Shown here in pieces: positions 25,501-36,997 of a DNA stretch of 64,000 nucleotides (the stretch's first letter is position 1; each line of letters begins with the position of its first letter). Under the pieces are notes generated by a model. The model saw only the letters and a list, made by a program, of their open reading frames with translations. It did not search any database and was not told the DNA's origin. The stretch comes from Paragordius varius (Eukaryota > Nematomorpha). Where the stretch lies: contig OZ176059.1 of assembly GCA_964247055.1 (NCBI GenBank), positions 3,038,001-3,102,000 on the forward strand, in the 5' to 3' direction. The position numbers and the translations under genes are program-made.

Positions 25501-28500
25501 AAATTATGGGTTTTATTTAGTTTTTTGCAAAATTTTTGGGTTAAAAAGTTTGAAACTTATTATTTTTTTGAAATTTTGAGTGAGTTTTAAAATGAAATTT
25601 TGATTAATTGAATTTTGGGTTTTATTCAAACTTTCTTGAAATATTTTTCGGTTAGAAAGTTTGAGAGTCTTTATTTCTAAAATTCTGGATTAGTGGGCTT
25701 TTGTTGATTTTTAAGACTGAAAATTATGGATTTATAAAAATTTTTGGTTAAAAAGTTTGAGAGTTTTTATTTTTTGAAATTCTGGGTGAGTGGGTTTTCT
25801 GAAATATTGGACAATATTTTTAGGATTGATGTTTGAAGGAAAATTCTAAGATCTGAAATTATTCTCTAAGCTTTTGAAATGGAAAATTTTGTCTGTTTTA
25901 AACCAAAAACGTCTGCCTTTTTAGTCGCCATATTGAACATGTGACGTTAATATTAAGTTAAAACATATGATTGGATTTAATTAAAAAATTTAGAATAAGA
26001 AAAAATAGTTTTAATAGGATGGATTTAATATTATTATGATTTGAAAAAAGTTCTAAGCTTTTTGAAATTGAAATTTTGTGTTTCAAGAAATTTGGTCGAA
26101 TTTAGTATATTTTTCTCCAAAAAAACTGTTTTGTTTTTAAAATATTTTTAGGATTGATTTATTTTGAATAAAATAAAATTTTGAATTCTGGGTGAGTGAG
26201 TTTTGTTGAGATATTTTTAAGATTAATTTAAAAAAATTCTAGGATTTGAAATTATTTTCTAAGCTTTTGAAATTGAAATTTTGTCTGTTTTGAACCAAAG
26301 ACGTGACTTCAATGGCGTTGATATCTTATTGACGTAAAACCATATGATATAATTTTAAACATTTTGGGAATTTGGTTTGGTTTTGATTAGTTTTTTCTTT
26401 TGAGTTTAAATTCAATATTTTAGGAATCGGGAATATAAATAAATTTAATAATTTTGAAATTAGGGGCCTTTTCGATAGAGGAAAATTCTGGAAATTTTTA
26501 AAATTTATTTAAAAGTTTGAGTTTATTATACTTTTGTGGGTTTATATTTTTTTTGTATATAAATTACAGTATAAATAACTATATATTGGGAGAGAGTTAT
26601 TTTTTGTAGCCAAATAGTAAATACAACAAGGGTATTATTTGCTAATATTATACCATTTACAATTCATATTCACCCTTAACTACTTCAAATCTCCCTTCAA
26701 TAATTCAAATTCATCCTTAAAAAATTAATTGGGTTTTTTTAAGTTTAAAAAATTATCCCTATAGCTTTTTATATTTTTAATAAATGGCTAAATTTGGCTT
26801 AAAATTAAAATATTACTGAAAGGTAATTATAAACTATGCGCCATAAAGATATATATTTTATATTAATAATGATAAGATTTATATTTGCTGCCCGAAAACA
26901 TAATTTAAACTGTTGAGGGTGAACTTGTGTTTAAGATTAAATTTCAAACTGTTTTCGAGGGGAAATTTGAATTGTTTTAGGTATAGTAAGTAGTGAAAAA
27001 AAAACTATAATTAGCCAATAATACTGCCCCCTTTTGACAATAAGTAATAACTTTCTAGGGCAATGTATACTTACTTATACTGTAATTCAGATATAGCTAT
27101 TCAAGCTATTTGTGGGGGGGGGCACCTTACCTTTAGATGGTAATTTTTTGCCTCTTAAAATCTGTGAAAATTAAACTAAAAAGTTTATATTTATATATAT
27201 TTATATTTCTTTGTAATAATATACATAGTTATATATTTTTTAAAGCTATTTATAAAAAAAGTTCCAATATTTAATTTATGTTAAAAATTCCATTTTTTAC
27301 TTTTTTCTCTTTTTTAGATGGTGATATTTTTGCCAGCTCTGTGCCGTAAAATGGGAATCCCTTATTGCATTATTAAGGGGAAGGCTAGGTTGGGAACCCT
27401 GGTCCACAGAAAGACTTGTACCTGTGTAGCTCTAACCAAAATTAATCCGTAAAAAATAGATTTTTATTTTTTAAAGTTTTATAATTTAAAAGATTCGATA
27501 ATAAAAAAGACTTTGAAACGTTTTCCAAAGGTTGAAAATTGAGTTTTGTATGCTTTTGGAATACGTTTTAAAGCAATAAAATAATTTGTTTTAATTACCA
27601 TAGAAAGACTTGTACATGCGTAGCTCTCACCAAAATTACCGTATAAATCTTTTTTTAGATTTTTTATTTCAAGATTTAAGATTAAAAGATTTGGTAATAA
27701 AAAAGACTTTGAAACGTTTTACAAAGGTTGAAAATTGAGTTTTGTATGCTTTTGAAATACGTTTTAAAGCCTTAAATTGATAATTTGTTTAAATTTACAA
27801 TAGTGAGATTATTGATTATAATAAGATTTGTACCTGTGTAGATCTCACCAAAATTAACTCGTAAAAACTTTTATTTGGATTTTTCATTTTAACTTTAAAA
27901 TTCAAATTTTAAAGATTTGATGAAACGTTTTCCAAAGGTTGAAAATTGAGTTTTGTATGCTTTTGAAATACGTTTTAAAGCCTTAAATTGATAATTTGTT
28001 AAAATTACCATAGAAAGACCTGTACATGTGTAGCTCTCACCAAAATTAATCCGTAAACAATAGATTTTTATTTTTTTCAAGATTTGGAAATTGAAAAGAT
28101 TTGATAATTAAAAAGACTTTGAAACGTTATCCAAAGGTTGAACATTGAGTTTCATATGCTTTTGCAAATACGTTTTACAGCTTTAAATTTTAAATTTGTT
28201 TATGATTAAAATCTTATACCTGTGTAGCTCTCACCAAAATTAATCCGTAAAAATAAATTTTTATTTGTAACATTCGAGAATTCGAAATTTCCTGGAAAAT
28301 TATAAAAAGTTTTTCAAAATTGAGTTTTCTATGCTTTTTTAAAGCCTTATGATAATTTGTTTAAATTACAATAGTGAGATTATTGATTAATTTGTACCTT
28401 TGTTGCTCTCACCAAAATTAACCCGTACTTTTTTTTAAACTTTTTATTTGTAAGATTTGAGGACTCAAATTTCCTGAGAAAATAAAATAAGACTTTTAAA

Positions 28501-29977
28501 CGTTTTCCAAAGGTTGAAAATTAAGTTTTGTATGCTTTTGAAAAACTTTCAAATTCTTATTGGAAACATTCTATCATTTAAACTAACCCGTAAAAATTAT
28601 TTAGTTTTTTTAAAAAAAATCTTTAAATTTTTATAATATTTAAGATTGTTTAAAGATAATTATATGTAATAATTGAGGTTTTGAAGATTTTTTTTAAATG
28701 CTAAAAATTGAGCAATTTTTTACATACTTATAAGATTGACTATAAAATTAGGTTCCAAAATTAACCCGTAAAATTTTTTTAGAGTTTTTTAAAGTTTAAT
28801 TTTAAAGTTGTAATTTAAAATAAGAGTAGGATATTTTTAAATTAATATAATTAAAAAATGTTTATATTATATTTATATATTTTTTATTTTTTTAATACTT
28901 TTATATATTTTCAATTATTATTTATTATTATATTTATATATTTTTATAATTTTTTAAATATTTTATTTTTTTATATTTAGAGAAGATAGTGCTTCTTTGA
29001 GTAAATTAACCGAAGTTATCAAAACTAATTTCAATGATCGTTTTGACGAGGTTTTTTTAAAATTATTTTATATTTTAAAATTAAATTTTATTTTTTAAAC
29101 TATATATATATATATATATATAATATAAAAATAAAATATAAAATTTATTAAATATTTAAGTTTTATTAGATTTTTTTTTTCAAAATTTTTTATGTATGTT
29201 AAAAAAAATAATTAATTTATTTAATAAATCACAATATAATTTTGAGTTTTTATAATTTTTTTTACATTTATTTTTAATTAATTAAAATAGATTATTTATA
29301 ATTAATATTTTTCAATAAAATATATTATATTTTAAAGAATTTTATTATATTAATTGAGTAAACATTTTTAAATTAAATAATTAAAATTTTATTCTATATT
29401 TTTTAATATTTTTAAAAAAATAAATATATATATTAATAGATCAAATTTTCATTTTTATATTTTAAATAATAATTATTTTTTTAATAAAAAATTATTAAAT
29501 CATTTTATTCTAATATTTTAAATATTCATATAAATTTAAATTATTTAAAAATTATTTTTTTAATAAAATATTTTTTTAAAAAATATGATTATTGATAGAT
29601 TTTATTTTATTCCAATGTTTTAAATATAAATATTGTAAATATTAATTTAATTATTATATTTTAATTTATTTTAAACAATTTATATAAATATTAATTATTT
29701 TTTATTAAAAAAATAAAAATAATTATTTTATTCATAGATCCTAAATTTATTCTAATATTATAAATATTAATATATTTTTCATTTTAAACATATTTTTTTT
29801 TAATATTTTAAACAATTATTATAGATATTTATTTTTAAATTTTATTTAAAAATTTTTTATTTTTATTCATAGATCCGTAGACATTGGGGAGGCGGGAAGC
29901 TTGGCGCCAAATCTGAAGCCAGACTTTCAAAGATTGAAAAAGCAAAAAATAAGGAACTCTTGAAAAAATTAGGATGA
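22592..29977 (+). CDS. RpL7A: Ribosomal protein L7a, 60S subunit (6 exons)
   Basis: Large-subunit protein eL8. Exons: 22592-22603, 22634-22922, 23849-24159, 27318-27448, 28981-29050, 29873-29977. All phases agree and give about 305 residues; animal orthologues are about 266-271. The excess is a Lys/Ser/Ala-rich insertion in exon 3. Landmarks are [120 protein letters not shown] and [11 protein letters not shown], ending KKLG. Exon 1 codes for only MVIK and is followed by a 30 nt intron. Introns 2-5 are 926, 3158, 1532 and 822 nt and are made largely of tandem repeats seeded from exon edges. AATAAA overlaps the stop codon. Exons 4-6 recur at 50541-54055 and exon 6 alone at 36893. This is the only copy in the window with exons 1-3. 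Confidence 0.96.
22604..22633 (+). other. 30 nt micro-intron 1 of RpL7A
   Basis: GTAAATTTTTGC...ATCTTTTTAG between codons MVIK and KSSASSK, phase 0. Unspliced it reads in frame into TAG, so it must be removed to join the start codon to the body of the protein. Confidence 0.88.
23440..23848 (+). repeat. Tandem repeat of the exon 3 acceptor in RpL7A intron 2
   Basis: The real 3' splice site with the first exon bases (GGTTACCATAG/CAACGCAA at about 23839) recurs upstream at about 23449, 23557, 23648 and 23735, as GTTACCATAGCAACGC or a near match. Spacing is about 90-108 bp. Each upstream copy ends after about 6-10 exon-like bases. Most keep the AG. Confidence 0.85.
24280..25835 (+). repeat. ~110-125 bp tandem array in RpL7A intron 3 (copy A)
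   Basis: About 13-15 worn units of a G/T-rich sequence with TATTTTTGGGTTAAAAAGTT, GAAATTCTGGGTGAGTGGGT and GAAATATTGGACAATATTTT. GGGTGAGT in nearly every unit resembles a 5' splice site. The same array recurs at 46930-48830. Confidence 0.85.
25836..26345 (+). repeat. Longer repeat in intron 3 with exon 3-end echoes
   Basis: Units contain TTCTAAGATCTGAAATTATT and AAGCTTTTGAAAT. At 25936 (AACATGTGACGTTAATATTA) and at about 26305-26345 they carry degenerate copies of the end of exon 3 plus donor, whose true sequence is GCACATGACGTTGACCCTAT...GAG|GTAAAACAAAACATATG. The ACATATGAT tag after the donor is kept. Confidence 0.7.
26646..26988. mobile_element. M2 MITE with minisatellite arms
   Basis: Begins TACCATTTACAATTCATATT and ends in a worn inverse. 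The arms consist of ~21 bp units of the CACCCTTGAACAATTCAAATT type and its complement. The core has GCCCGAAAACATAA. It lies within RpL7A intron 3. M2 is defined by copies at 35409 and 40735. Confidence 0.7.
27600..28440 (+). repeat. Exon 4 end plus 5' splice site repeated in RpL7A intron 4
   Basis: Five clear copies, near 27603, 27826, 28015, 28207 and 28392, of the last ~45 nt of exon 4 with its donor (AGACTTGTACCTGTG, CTCTCACCAAAATTAA, CCGTAAAA). They sit in a unit of about 190-220 bp that also has AACGTTTTCCAAAGGTTGAA and GAGTTTTGTATGC. Weaker echoes follow at about 28580 and 28755. Copies keep the GT donor. Confidence 0.9.
29051..29872 (+). other. RpL7A intron 5, almost pure A/T
   Basis: Nearly only A and T, with (TA)n runs and TTTTTTAAA words. 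No insertion is recognisable. The counterpart in copy C (52822-53950) aligns in words such as TTATATTAATTGAGTAAACA. Confidence 0.8.
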
Positions 29978-30207
29978 ATAAATTTTTTAATTTTTATTAA
30001 AAAATATAAAATAAATTAATAAATTTAAATAATTTATATTTATTTATTATATATTATTTTTTCTATATATTTTTTAAAAAAATTTTTTTAAATCTTTTGC
30101 CAAATAAATGTAAAGCATTTATATAAAGGTGCATATTAAAAAAAATGGGTTAAAATAAATTAGATAGTTTAAAGTTCAGCTGTTTTCATTTCTATTTTAC
30201 TCTTTTT

Positions 30208-30523
30208 TAAAAATATACCATTTACAGTTCAATTCACCCTCGAACAATTTAAATTCACCCTCGAACAGTTCAAATCGAACTATTCTAATTCACCTGAAAT
30301 AAATTATGTGTTTATTACGATTAAAGATTACCTGTATTTTTTATATTTTTAAAAATTACGTTAAAAATTACTATAATACTGAAAAAATAATAAACTATGC
30401 CATTAGAATATATTTTATATTAATAATGAGTCATATTAGCCGCCCGAAAACAAGTTTTGTTTTTAGAGTGTGAATTTGAATTGTTCAAGGGTGATTTAAA
30501 CTGTTCAAGGGTAAATTGTAAAT
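30208..30523. mobile_element. M2 MITE with minisatellite arms
   Basis: Begins at TACCATTTACAGTTCAATTC and ends in AAATTGTAAATGGTA. Arms hold 2-3 units of the ~21 bp repeat. The core has GCCGCCCGAAAACAAG. It lies about 230 bp past the RpL7A stop. Confidence 0.75.
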
Positions 30524-30531
30524 GGTATAGT

Positions 30532-30742
30532 TTACAGTCATGTATGTTTGAAATTTTCAAACATACGTTTTTAATTGATTTTACTTTGTTTTTTATTGTT
30601 ATTATGTTTGATATGTCAACCTTCAACATGCCCATTTAGAAGCCTTAAAATAATAATAGACTATTTATGAACTATTAAGACTAAGGAAAATCAATTTAAA
30701 AAAACGTATGTTTGACAATTTCAAATATACATGACTGTAATT
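30532..30742. mobile_element. 210 bp Tc1/mariner-type MITE
   Basis: The ends TTACAGTCATGTATGTTTGA and its inverse, TCAAATATACATGACTGTAA, form inverted repeats of about 50 bp, with TA flanks. The left arm also holds a small internal palindrome (ATGTTTGAAATTTTCAAACAT). Confidence 0.75.
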
Positions 30743-31244
30743 AATTGTGACCTCGGCTGTTTTTATTAATTCTTTATGGATACAACTTTTAAGCTCAAAT
30801 CAGAACATTGCTGTTTTAGTTTTCAGAATTTCGAATCTTTAAGAGTTAGGCTTTTTTGAGTATATTAACAATATATTCTTAGATGAAACTATGAAAGAAA
30901 TAACTTTGGTTTTTTTACAATAAAAGTGGTTTTAATTTTATACACCAAAATATTGGAAATTTTAAACATTTAAATTTTATATTTTATAGGAAAAATTTGA
31001 AATTATAAAAGTTTAGATCGAATACATATAAATATATTTTTAATTCATCTTTGAAAATTTTTGCAATTTAAAGGAATAAAATTTATATTTTAATATTTGC
31101 CTTATTTACAATAAATATATATGAATAAAATTAAAAATAATTAAATATTTTATTCCAAAGATCACTCTAATTTTATAAAACATTATTAGTTAAATATAAC
31201 GAATTGGTTAAAATTGTAAAGTATAAAATTAACTTGTAAATTAC

Positions 31245-31742
31245 AGTAGAACGAGAAATTATACGGACAAAACGTAAAAATATAAATTTCATTTTCTTAA
31301 AGACAATGATACTTTTTCAAACCTTAATATATCCTATTAAAATAATTAAATTACAATTGTATAAGACATAAATTGTTCGTTTTTAATTTACATTTTTATT
31401 TTGATACAATGAGTTATCTTATTAAAAAGTATGGTTGGTTGTCTTTTAGAAAAAATATTTGTCTTTATATATATTTACGTTTTGTGCATAGTATAATTTC
31501 AATTTTACTGTAATATCAGAATCAATTAGAAAATATTATTTTTTTTTCATTTGAAAAATATTAATAAATTTAAATAATATATATAATTTGTTTTAAAAAA
31601 TATATATAAAAAATATTTTTAAGAAAATTTTTAATAAAGTTGTAAAACTTTTCTAAAGGATAAATAAGGGGACTTTAGAAAAAAATATTTGTCTTTATAT
31701 ATTTACGTTTTGTCCATAGAATTTCAAATTTTACTGTAATTT
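31245..31742. mobile_element. M1 MITE, full copy plus a right half
   Basis: 31245-31513 is a complete element: TACAGTAGAACGAGAAATTA at the left and TTTCAATTTTACTGTAA at the right, with inner arms AAAGACAATGATACTTTTT and AAAAGTATGGTTGG. A separate right half lies at 31677-31742. 30743-31244 is A/T-rich with nothing identified. Confidence 0.8.
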
Positions 31743-31904
31743 CAAAATCAATTACGTATTTTAGTTAACACTTTATTATGGCGTAATGATATAGTAGGTA
31801 GGACAGACAGGAATATAGAAAATAATTTTTTATTCTGAAAAAAATATTAAATAAATTAATAAATTTAAATATATATATATATTAAGGATTTTTTAATAAA
31901 AAAA

Positions 31905-32015
31905 GTTTTAAATTTCAAAAAAGATTGGAGGAAAACTCAGAAATTGGAATAAAATATATTAATTTTTTTATTTTGAAAAAATATTAAATATATTAATAAA
32001 TTTAAATAATTTGTA

Positions 32016-32063
<48 letters not shown>

Positions 32064-32345
32064 TATTTATTTATTTATTAAGGTTTTTTTATTAAAAAAA
32101 TATAAAATATTTTAAAAATTTTTAAAGTTTTTAAATAAAAAAAGTTTTAAATTTAAAAAAAAATTGAAAACAAAAAATAAGGAAAACCTTAATAAAAAAT
32201 ATTATTTTTTTGAATAATTTTGATAAATTTGAAATATTAAATAAAGTTATATATATATATATAAATATTAAGGTTTTTAATAAAAAAGTTTTAAATTTCA
32301 AAAAAGATTGAAAAAACAAAAAATAAGGAAAACCTTGAAGAAATT
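31905..32345 (+). repeat. Worn echoes of the RpL7A exon 6 tail (copy A)
   Basis: Two or three degenerate copies (for example AAAAAAGATTGAAAAAACAA followed by AAATAAGGAAAACCTTGAAG at about 32295) of the last codons of exon 6. They are separated by A/T-rich and (TA)n runs of about 190-210 bp. They are older-looking than those after copies B and C. Confidence 0.7.
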
Positions 32346-34059
32346 GGAAATATAAATTAATTTATATATATATATATATATAATATTTATTTTGTTTAAA
32401 TATATATACGTAAAAAATATTTTTAAGAAAATTTTTTTTATAAAGTTTTGTAAAACTTTTTTAATTGTTGGTAAAGGAATATATAAGGGGACTCCTGAAT
32501 AAAAATGGGTTAATATAAATTAGATGGGTTTTTGTTTTTAGAATTTTGCTAAACTCTTTAAGAAATTCGAAAAAAATCTGAAATTCTAAACTGGATATTT
32601 TTTTAATATTGTCAACGAAAAAGAATATTTTTGTTAAAATAATAATTTGATATCTCGTAAAATTTATTAATTAAACTATATCCAAAAAAATTTATTTAAA
32701 ACTTATACGTTTTTCACTTTTTATCATTTATTTTACCTTTTGTGGTAATTTTATATATCAGAGCGCCATTTTGTAAATAAAGTTGGCTTTTGAAAGTTAT
32801 TTTAGTTAAGGCAGGAAAAAATCCTTACCCTTTAAGAAATTCGGGAAAAAAAAAGAAATTCTAAACTGGATAATTTTTATTCAAAACTTTTAATATTTCA
32901 CTTTTTTTATTTTACCTTTTGTGGTAATTTTATATATCAGAGCGCAATTTTGGAAATAAAGTAAGCTTTGGAAAGTTATTTTAGTTAAGGCAGGCAAGCG
33001 AGTTTTAAAGCCTTCACAAGTCCCGGATATAATATTAATCCTTATTATGTTAAAATAATAATTTGATATCTCGTAAAATTTATTAAATAAAACTATATCC
33101 AAAATTTTTATTAAAAACTTATTACCTTTTCGTTTTTTTTCCATTTGTTTTATTTTACCTTTTGTGGTAGTTTTATATACCAGAGCGTAATCTAGTAAAT
33201 AAAAAGTAAGTTTTTGAAAGGTATTTAAGTTAAGGCAGGCTGGCGAGTGTTAAAGACTTCACAAGTCTCGAATACAATTCAAGTATCCTAACTCTTTAAG
33301 AAATTAGGAAGAATAGATTCGAAAGTTTATATTTTTATTTAAAATTTATTTCCTTTTCACTCATTTGTTTTGATAGTTTTATATATACCACACAATTTAG
33401 TAAATAAAAAGTAAGCTTTTGAGAGTTATTTTAGTTACAATTTAATTAATAATTATTGTTTTCCTGTATTATAAAATAAAAAAAGTTGACATTTTTTACA
33501 GTTTTGTGACTTGTAGAGTCTAAAATTGGGACAGCTCTAAAATACGATTGAAAGAAACAGCTGATATTAAAATGAAAAATTTAAGTTTTTGCTGGTAAAA
33601 TGTAGTCTAAAAAACTTTTTAAAGTTAATTATTTACATTTTCGCATAAATTACATTTTTTTGCGGAAATGATTTTTTTAAAGTTTGCAATGATAATTTTT
33701 TTGTTACATTTTTTATATTATGAAAGGCTAAAGAAAGTAGAAATTTTAAAATTCGGCTTAATACCTTATGTACTTTTTAAGATATTCAAATTTTTAATAC
33801 CTCTGGTATGCAAAACTAACTCAAAGCTCATAAATCTGTTAAATATTTTCAAAATTTTATGTATATAAACTTTTGTGTAAAAAAATCACTCAAATAAATT
33901 GAAAAGGCGTAAATTCATAACTTTTAACAGAGAAAATGGAGAATGACAAAAAATTAAAATATGATTTGTCCATATAAAAAGATTTAGAATAATAATAAGA
34001 TATTTTGATTCAAAAATCACATAATTAAGGAATATCATTCTAAAATATTAGTAAAATTT

Positions 34060-34330
34060 AATCCAGCTGTTTTTTATTCTCAAGGTTTTACCTCTGTAAA
34101 AGTCAGGAGACTGTAATCAGCTGTTTTTCTTAATAATTTAAGAAAGTTAAATATTTAGAGAGTTTACTTTGTTAAGAGTCAGGTGACTTTTAAAGTTCAA
34201 GACTGTAATCAGCTGTTTTCATAAAGAAATTAAACTCAAATGTTTTAATTTTCGAAGTTTTATTTCTTTTAGAATATGAAAGTTTTTTTAAAATTAAAAA
34301 CTGTAATCCGCTATTATTCGCTTGGCGATA
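34060..34330 (+). repeat. CAGCTG tandem repeats, copy A
   Basis: Units of about 45-105 bp around GACTGTAATCAGCTGTTTTT occur at about 34073, 34116 and 34208, with a decayed fourth (GTAATCCGCTATTATTC). Copy B (39470-39660) has about three; copy C (59825-60240) has five. The copy number thus changed after duplication. Confidence 0.75.
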
Positions 34331-34479
34331 TAAAACCACCTCAGAAGATTATAACTTTGTTAAATATAGTCAAAAAAATTACTTAAAAAGTTTAAAAGGC
34401 AAACTTTTTAAAATTTTCATTAGAGAACAAGTGGATTATCGTATAAAAAAACCATTAATTTTGCCCATATAAAAATATT

Positions 34480-35298
34480 TACACCAAACACTCAATTTAT
34501 ACGGACTGAAACGTAAAAATATAAATACAAATATTTTTCAAAAGACAACCAACCCCATACTTTTTAGGAAACCTTAATTTTTGCCATAAAATATATTTAA
34601 TTACAATCTTAAAGTACATATTTGATTGTGCTACCAATTTACATTTCTATTTTATATTTTGTAGTTTAAAAAAATCAGTTAGTTTTAATTTGAAAAAAAC
34701 AAAATTCAAAAAATATAGGGTTATTTTTTAGTCAAAAATATTTGTCTTTATTTTTTAAAGTTTTGTCCATATAGCTTTAATTTTTACTGTTAAATGGTAA
34801 ATTCTATAATAAATATTTGATTATTTCGATAAACTGTTTAATAATAAATCGTTTTCATTAGACATCACATTAGGTCAGACCTATTTCAGTTCAAGCGTTA
34901 GCCTTAAAAATAAATACTGCAATATAATTAAGATGGTTTTAAAAAAATTTTTTTGAATAAAAAATATATTTGAAGTACTAACAACCAATACCCTGATCAT
35001 TTACAGTAAATTTAGATATTATATACGGACAAAACGTAAAAAAATAAGGTCAAATATTTTTTTCTACACAAAAAAACATCCTTTTCAAATCTTTATTTTT
35101 TAATAACCCATTGTATTAAACTGCAAAATATAAAAACGATATGTAGATTGGTAAAACAATCAATCAATTTAATATTTTACAATTTTAGTTATATAATTTA
35201 AATGAGAAAAATTATGGTTTAAAAAAGTATGGTTGTCTCTTGAAATTGTTTCTATATTTTTACGTTTTGTACGTGTAATTTCAACTTTTACTGTAAAA
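34480..35298. mobile_element. Two M1 MITEs in flank A
   Basis: 34480-34793 and 35005-35298. Both have the ACGGAC-AAACGTAAAAA left arm and the TTTTTACGTTTTG / TTTACTGT right arm. Their counterparts are at 39826 and 40349 in B and at 60803 and 61319 in C. Confidence 0.8.
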
Positions 35299-35408
35299 CT
35301 TTTTAAATTATAATTTACGATATTTCCTGGAATCATACGTAAGGCCTTATAACAAGTTTTAATTCCTAGCCATAAGATAAGACTTGATATTACAAATTTC
35401 CTTTATAT

Positions 35409-35721
35409 ATACCATTTACAATTCAATTTCACCCTTGAACGATTAAAATTCACCCTTGAACAATTCAAATTTACCCTTGAACAATTCAAATTCACCCTAA
35501 AATTATATTATGTGTTTTCGCGCTAATATGACTCATTATTTATAAGAAATATATTTTATGGCTTAGGTTACTATTTTTTCAGTATTATATTAATTTTAAC
35601 GTAATATCTTTTTTCAAATATAAAAACATAGAGCTAATTTTTAATCTTAAAAAACACATAATATATTTTAGGGCGAATTGTTTAAGGGCGAATTTGAACT
35701 GTAAATGATAGAAAACAAAAC
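35409..35721. mobile_element. M2 MITE with minisatellite arms, flank A
   Basis: TACCATTTACAATTCAATTT opens four left-arm units of the 21 bp repeat. The right arm (GGGCGAATTGTTTAAGGGCG...GAACTGTAAATGATA) has two. The core includes TATGTGTTTTCG and CAGTATTATATTAATTTTAA. Confidence 0.8.
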
Positions 35722-35968
35722 TTAAATTATGAAAGAGAAAAATTTGCCAATTATATATTTTTTGAAACCTCAATGACCCATAAATAAAATATTACAAATA
35801 TTTACAAATTCCAAAAAATCAATTAATTATTATTTCATTTTCATCATATCATTTTAAATAAATCAACTAATTATTGTTTCATCTGTATCACTTCTATAGT
35901 TGTGCCTACAAAATGATGTAAGTTTTATTTAAATGTCATTTATTTGTTAAAACGATCATTATGTAAGC

Positions 35969-36283
35969 CAGTGGTTCTTCTGAATGGGGCATAGAAATAT
36001 TAATGGACGGTAGTACGTAAAATTTGGATAATTTAATTAAAAAATTAAGCAAAAAAACAAATTGAAGAATTTTAGATGCAACATATTAAGATTCGTCACT
36101 GATATCGGTAATTTTTTTTAAAATTGCAAATACAAAGATCTCATTGATTGATTGAAAGATTTTTATAATATTATAATAAATTTTACATTTATTTAATGTT
36201 AGATTTTTTGAGCGAGGGTGGACAAGAATTTTTATTTTCAATTTGGTGGGGCGTATATAAAAAAGGCTGGGAATTACTAATCT
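35969..36283. mobile_element. hAT-like MITE, flank A
   Basis: The left end CAGTGGTTCTTCTGAATGGG and the right end AAGGCTGGGAATTACTA resemble the common hAT terminus CAGTGGTTCTCAA and its inverse. The copy at 41270-41566 keeps a cleaner right end (TTGAGAACCACTG). It is present in all three flank copies, so it predates the duplication. Confidence 0.6.
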
Positions 36284-36365
36284 AAACAGTTTTTGTGGAA
36301 AATATTTAGATTTCTTTCCGTAGAAAACTTTTTTCAGCTGTACTAATTAAAGCGGGTCTGAAAAT

Positions 36366-36474
36366 ACAATAAATACTGAAATATACCGATATAAAGTAAA
36401 AATATAAAGACAAATATTCTAAAAGGCAACCCCATACTTTTAAAACCTTTATATTAATCTAAAAAATTCAAAAA
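36366..36474. mobile_element. M1 MITE left half at the A/B junction
   Basis: The left arm (ATAAAGACAAATATTCTAAA, then CCCCATACTTTTAAAACC) stops abruptly at about 36474 and A/T-rich RpL7A intron 5-like sequence follows. In copy B the same element (41637-41933) is complete, so this marks the break between modules A and B. Confidence 0.7.
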
Positions 36475-36892
36475 AACATATTTAATTTATATATATAAAA
36501 TTTATTTTTTTAATATATATATTCTTTGTAATTCCTATATATATCTTAATATTATTATTAATAATATTTATTTTTTTATTAATTATATTTATTTTTATAT
36601 TAAGATTTATAATTAATATTTTTAAAATTTTAAAAAAACCTCTATATTAATAATATATATTTTTTCAATAAAATTACAAATATACAATTAACTTAAGTTT
36701 TAAATCAATATTCAAATTTTTAGTTTTATTTTAAAATATTTAGAATTATTTAATATATATATATATATAAATAAAATTAATATAATTTTTAAGTTTTAAT
36801 AGACTTTTGATATATAATATATATATATATATCAATTTATATAATTTGAGTTTTTTTAATTTTTTTAAAAAAATATTTTTTTTTATTCATAG
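36475..36892 (+). other. RpL7A intron 5-like A/T sequence before exon 6 copy B
   Basis: Pure A/T sequence like introns 5 of copies A and C, ending in a TTTTTATTCATAG acceptor. Confidence 0.7.
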
Positions 36893-36997
36893 TTCCGTAG
36901 ACATTGGGGAGGCGGGAAGCTTGGCGCCAAATCTGAAGCCAGACTTTCAAAGATTGAAAAAGCAAAAAATAAGGAACTTTTGAAGAAACTGGGCTAA
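36893..36997 (+). pseudogene. Isolated copy of RpL7A exon 6 (copy B)
   Basis: All 35 codons of the last RpL7A exon, with a splice acceptor and stop, but no other exon of its own. Compared with copy A, the only amino-acid change is the first codon, ATC to TTC (Ile to Phe) in the IRRHWGGG motif. Other differences are synonymous (for example CTC/CTT, TTA/CTG). It could in principle serve as an alternative last exon for RpL7A, being about 7 kb past the real one. More likely it is a duplication relic. Confidence 0.85.

Larger units (their letters stand above)
32505..36300 (+). repeat. 3' flank module, copy A
   Basis: Starts AAATGGGTTAATATAAATTA and runs through TTTACCTTTTGTGGTAATTT, ACAGCTGATATTAAAATGAA, the CAGCTG repeats, two M1 copies, an M2 copy and a hAT-like MITE. 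The same order occurs from 38443 (copy B) and from 55205 (copy C). 32690-33460 also holds three internal tandem copies of the TTTTACCTTTTGTGGTAA unit. No gene recognised. Confidence 0.85.

Noticed and set aside
27600-28440. A CRISPR-like array (regularly spaced repeats)
   Set aside because: Units are 190-220 bp, carry exon 4 sequence and lie in an intron of an animal gene.
31868-32400. A-rich open frames on the minus strand after RpL7A
   Set aside because: Low-complexity Phe/Leu/Ile frames in A/T-rich repeats without homology.
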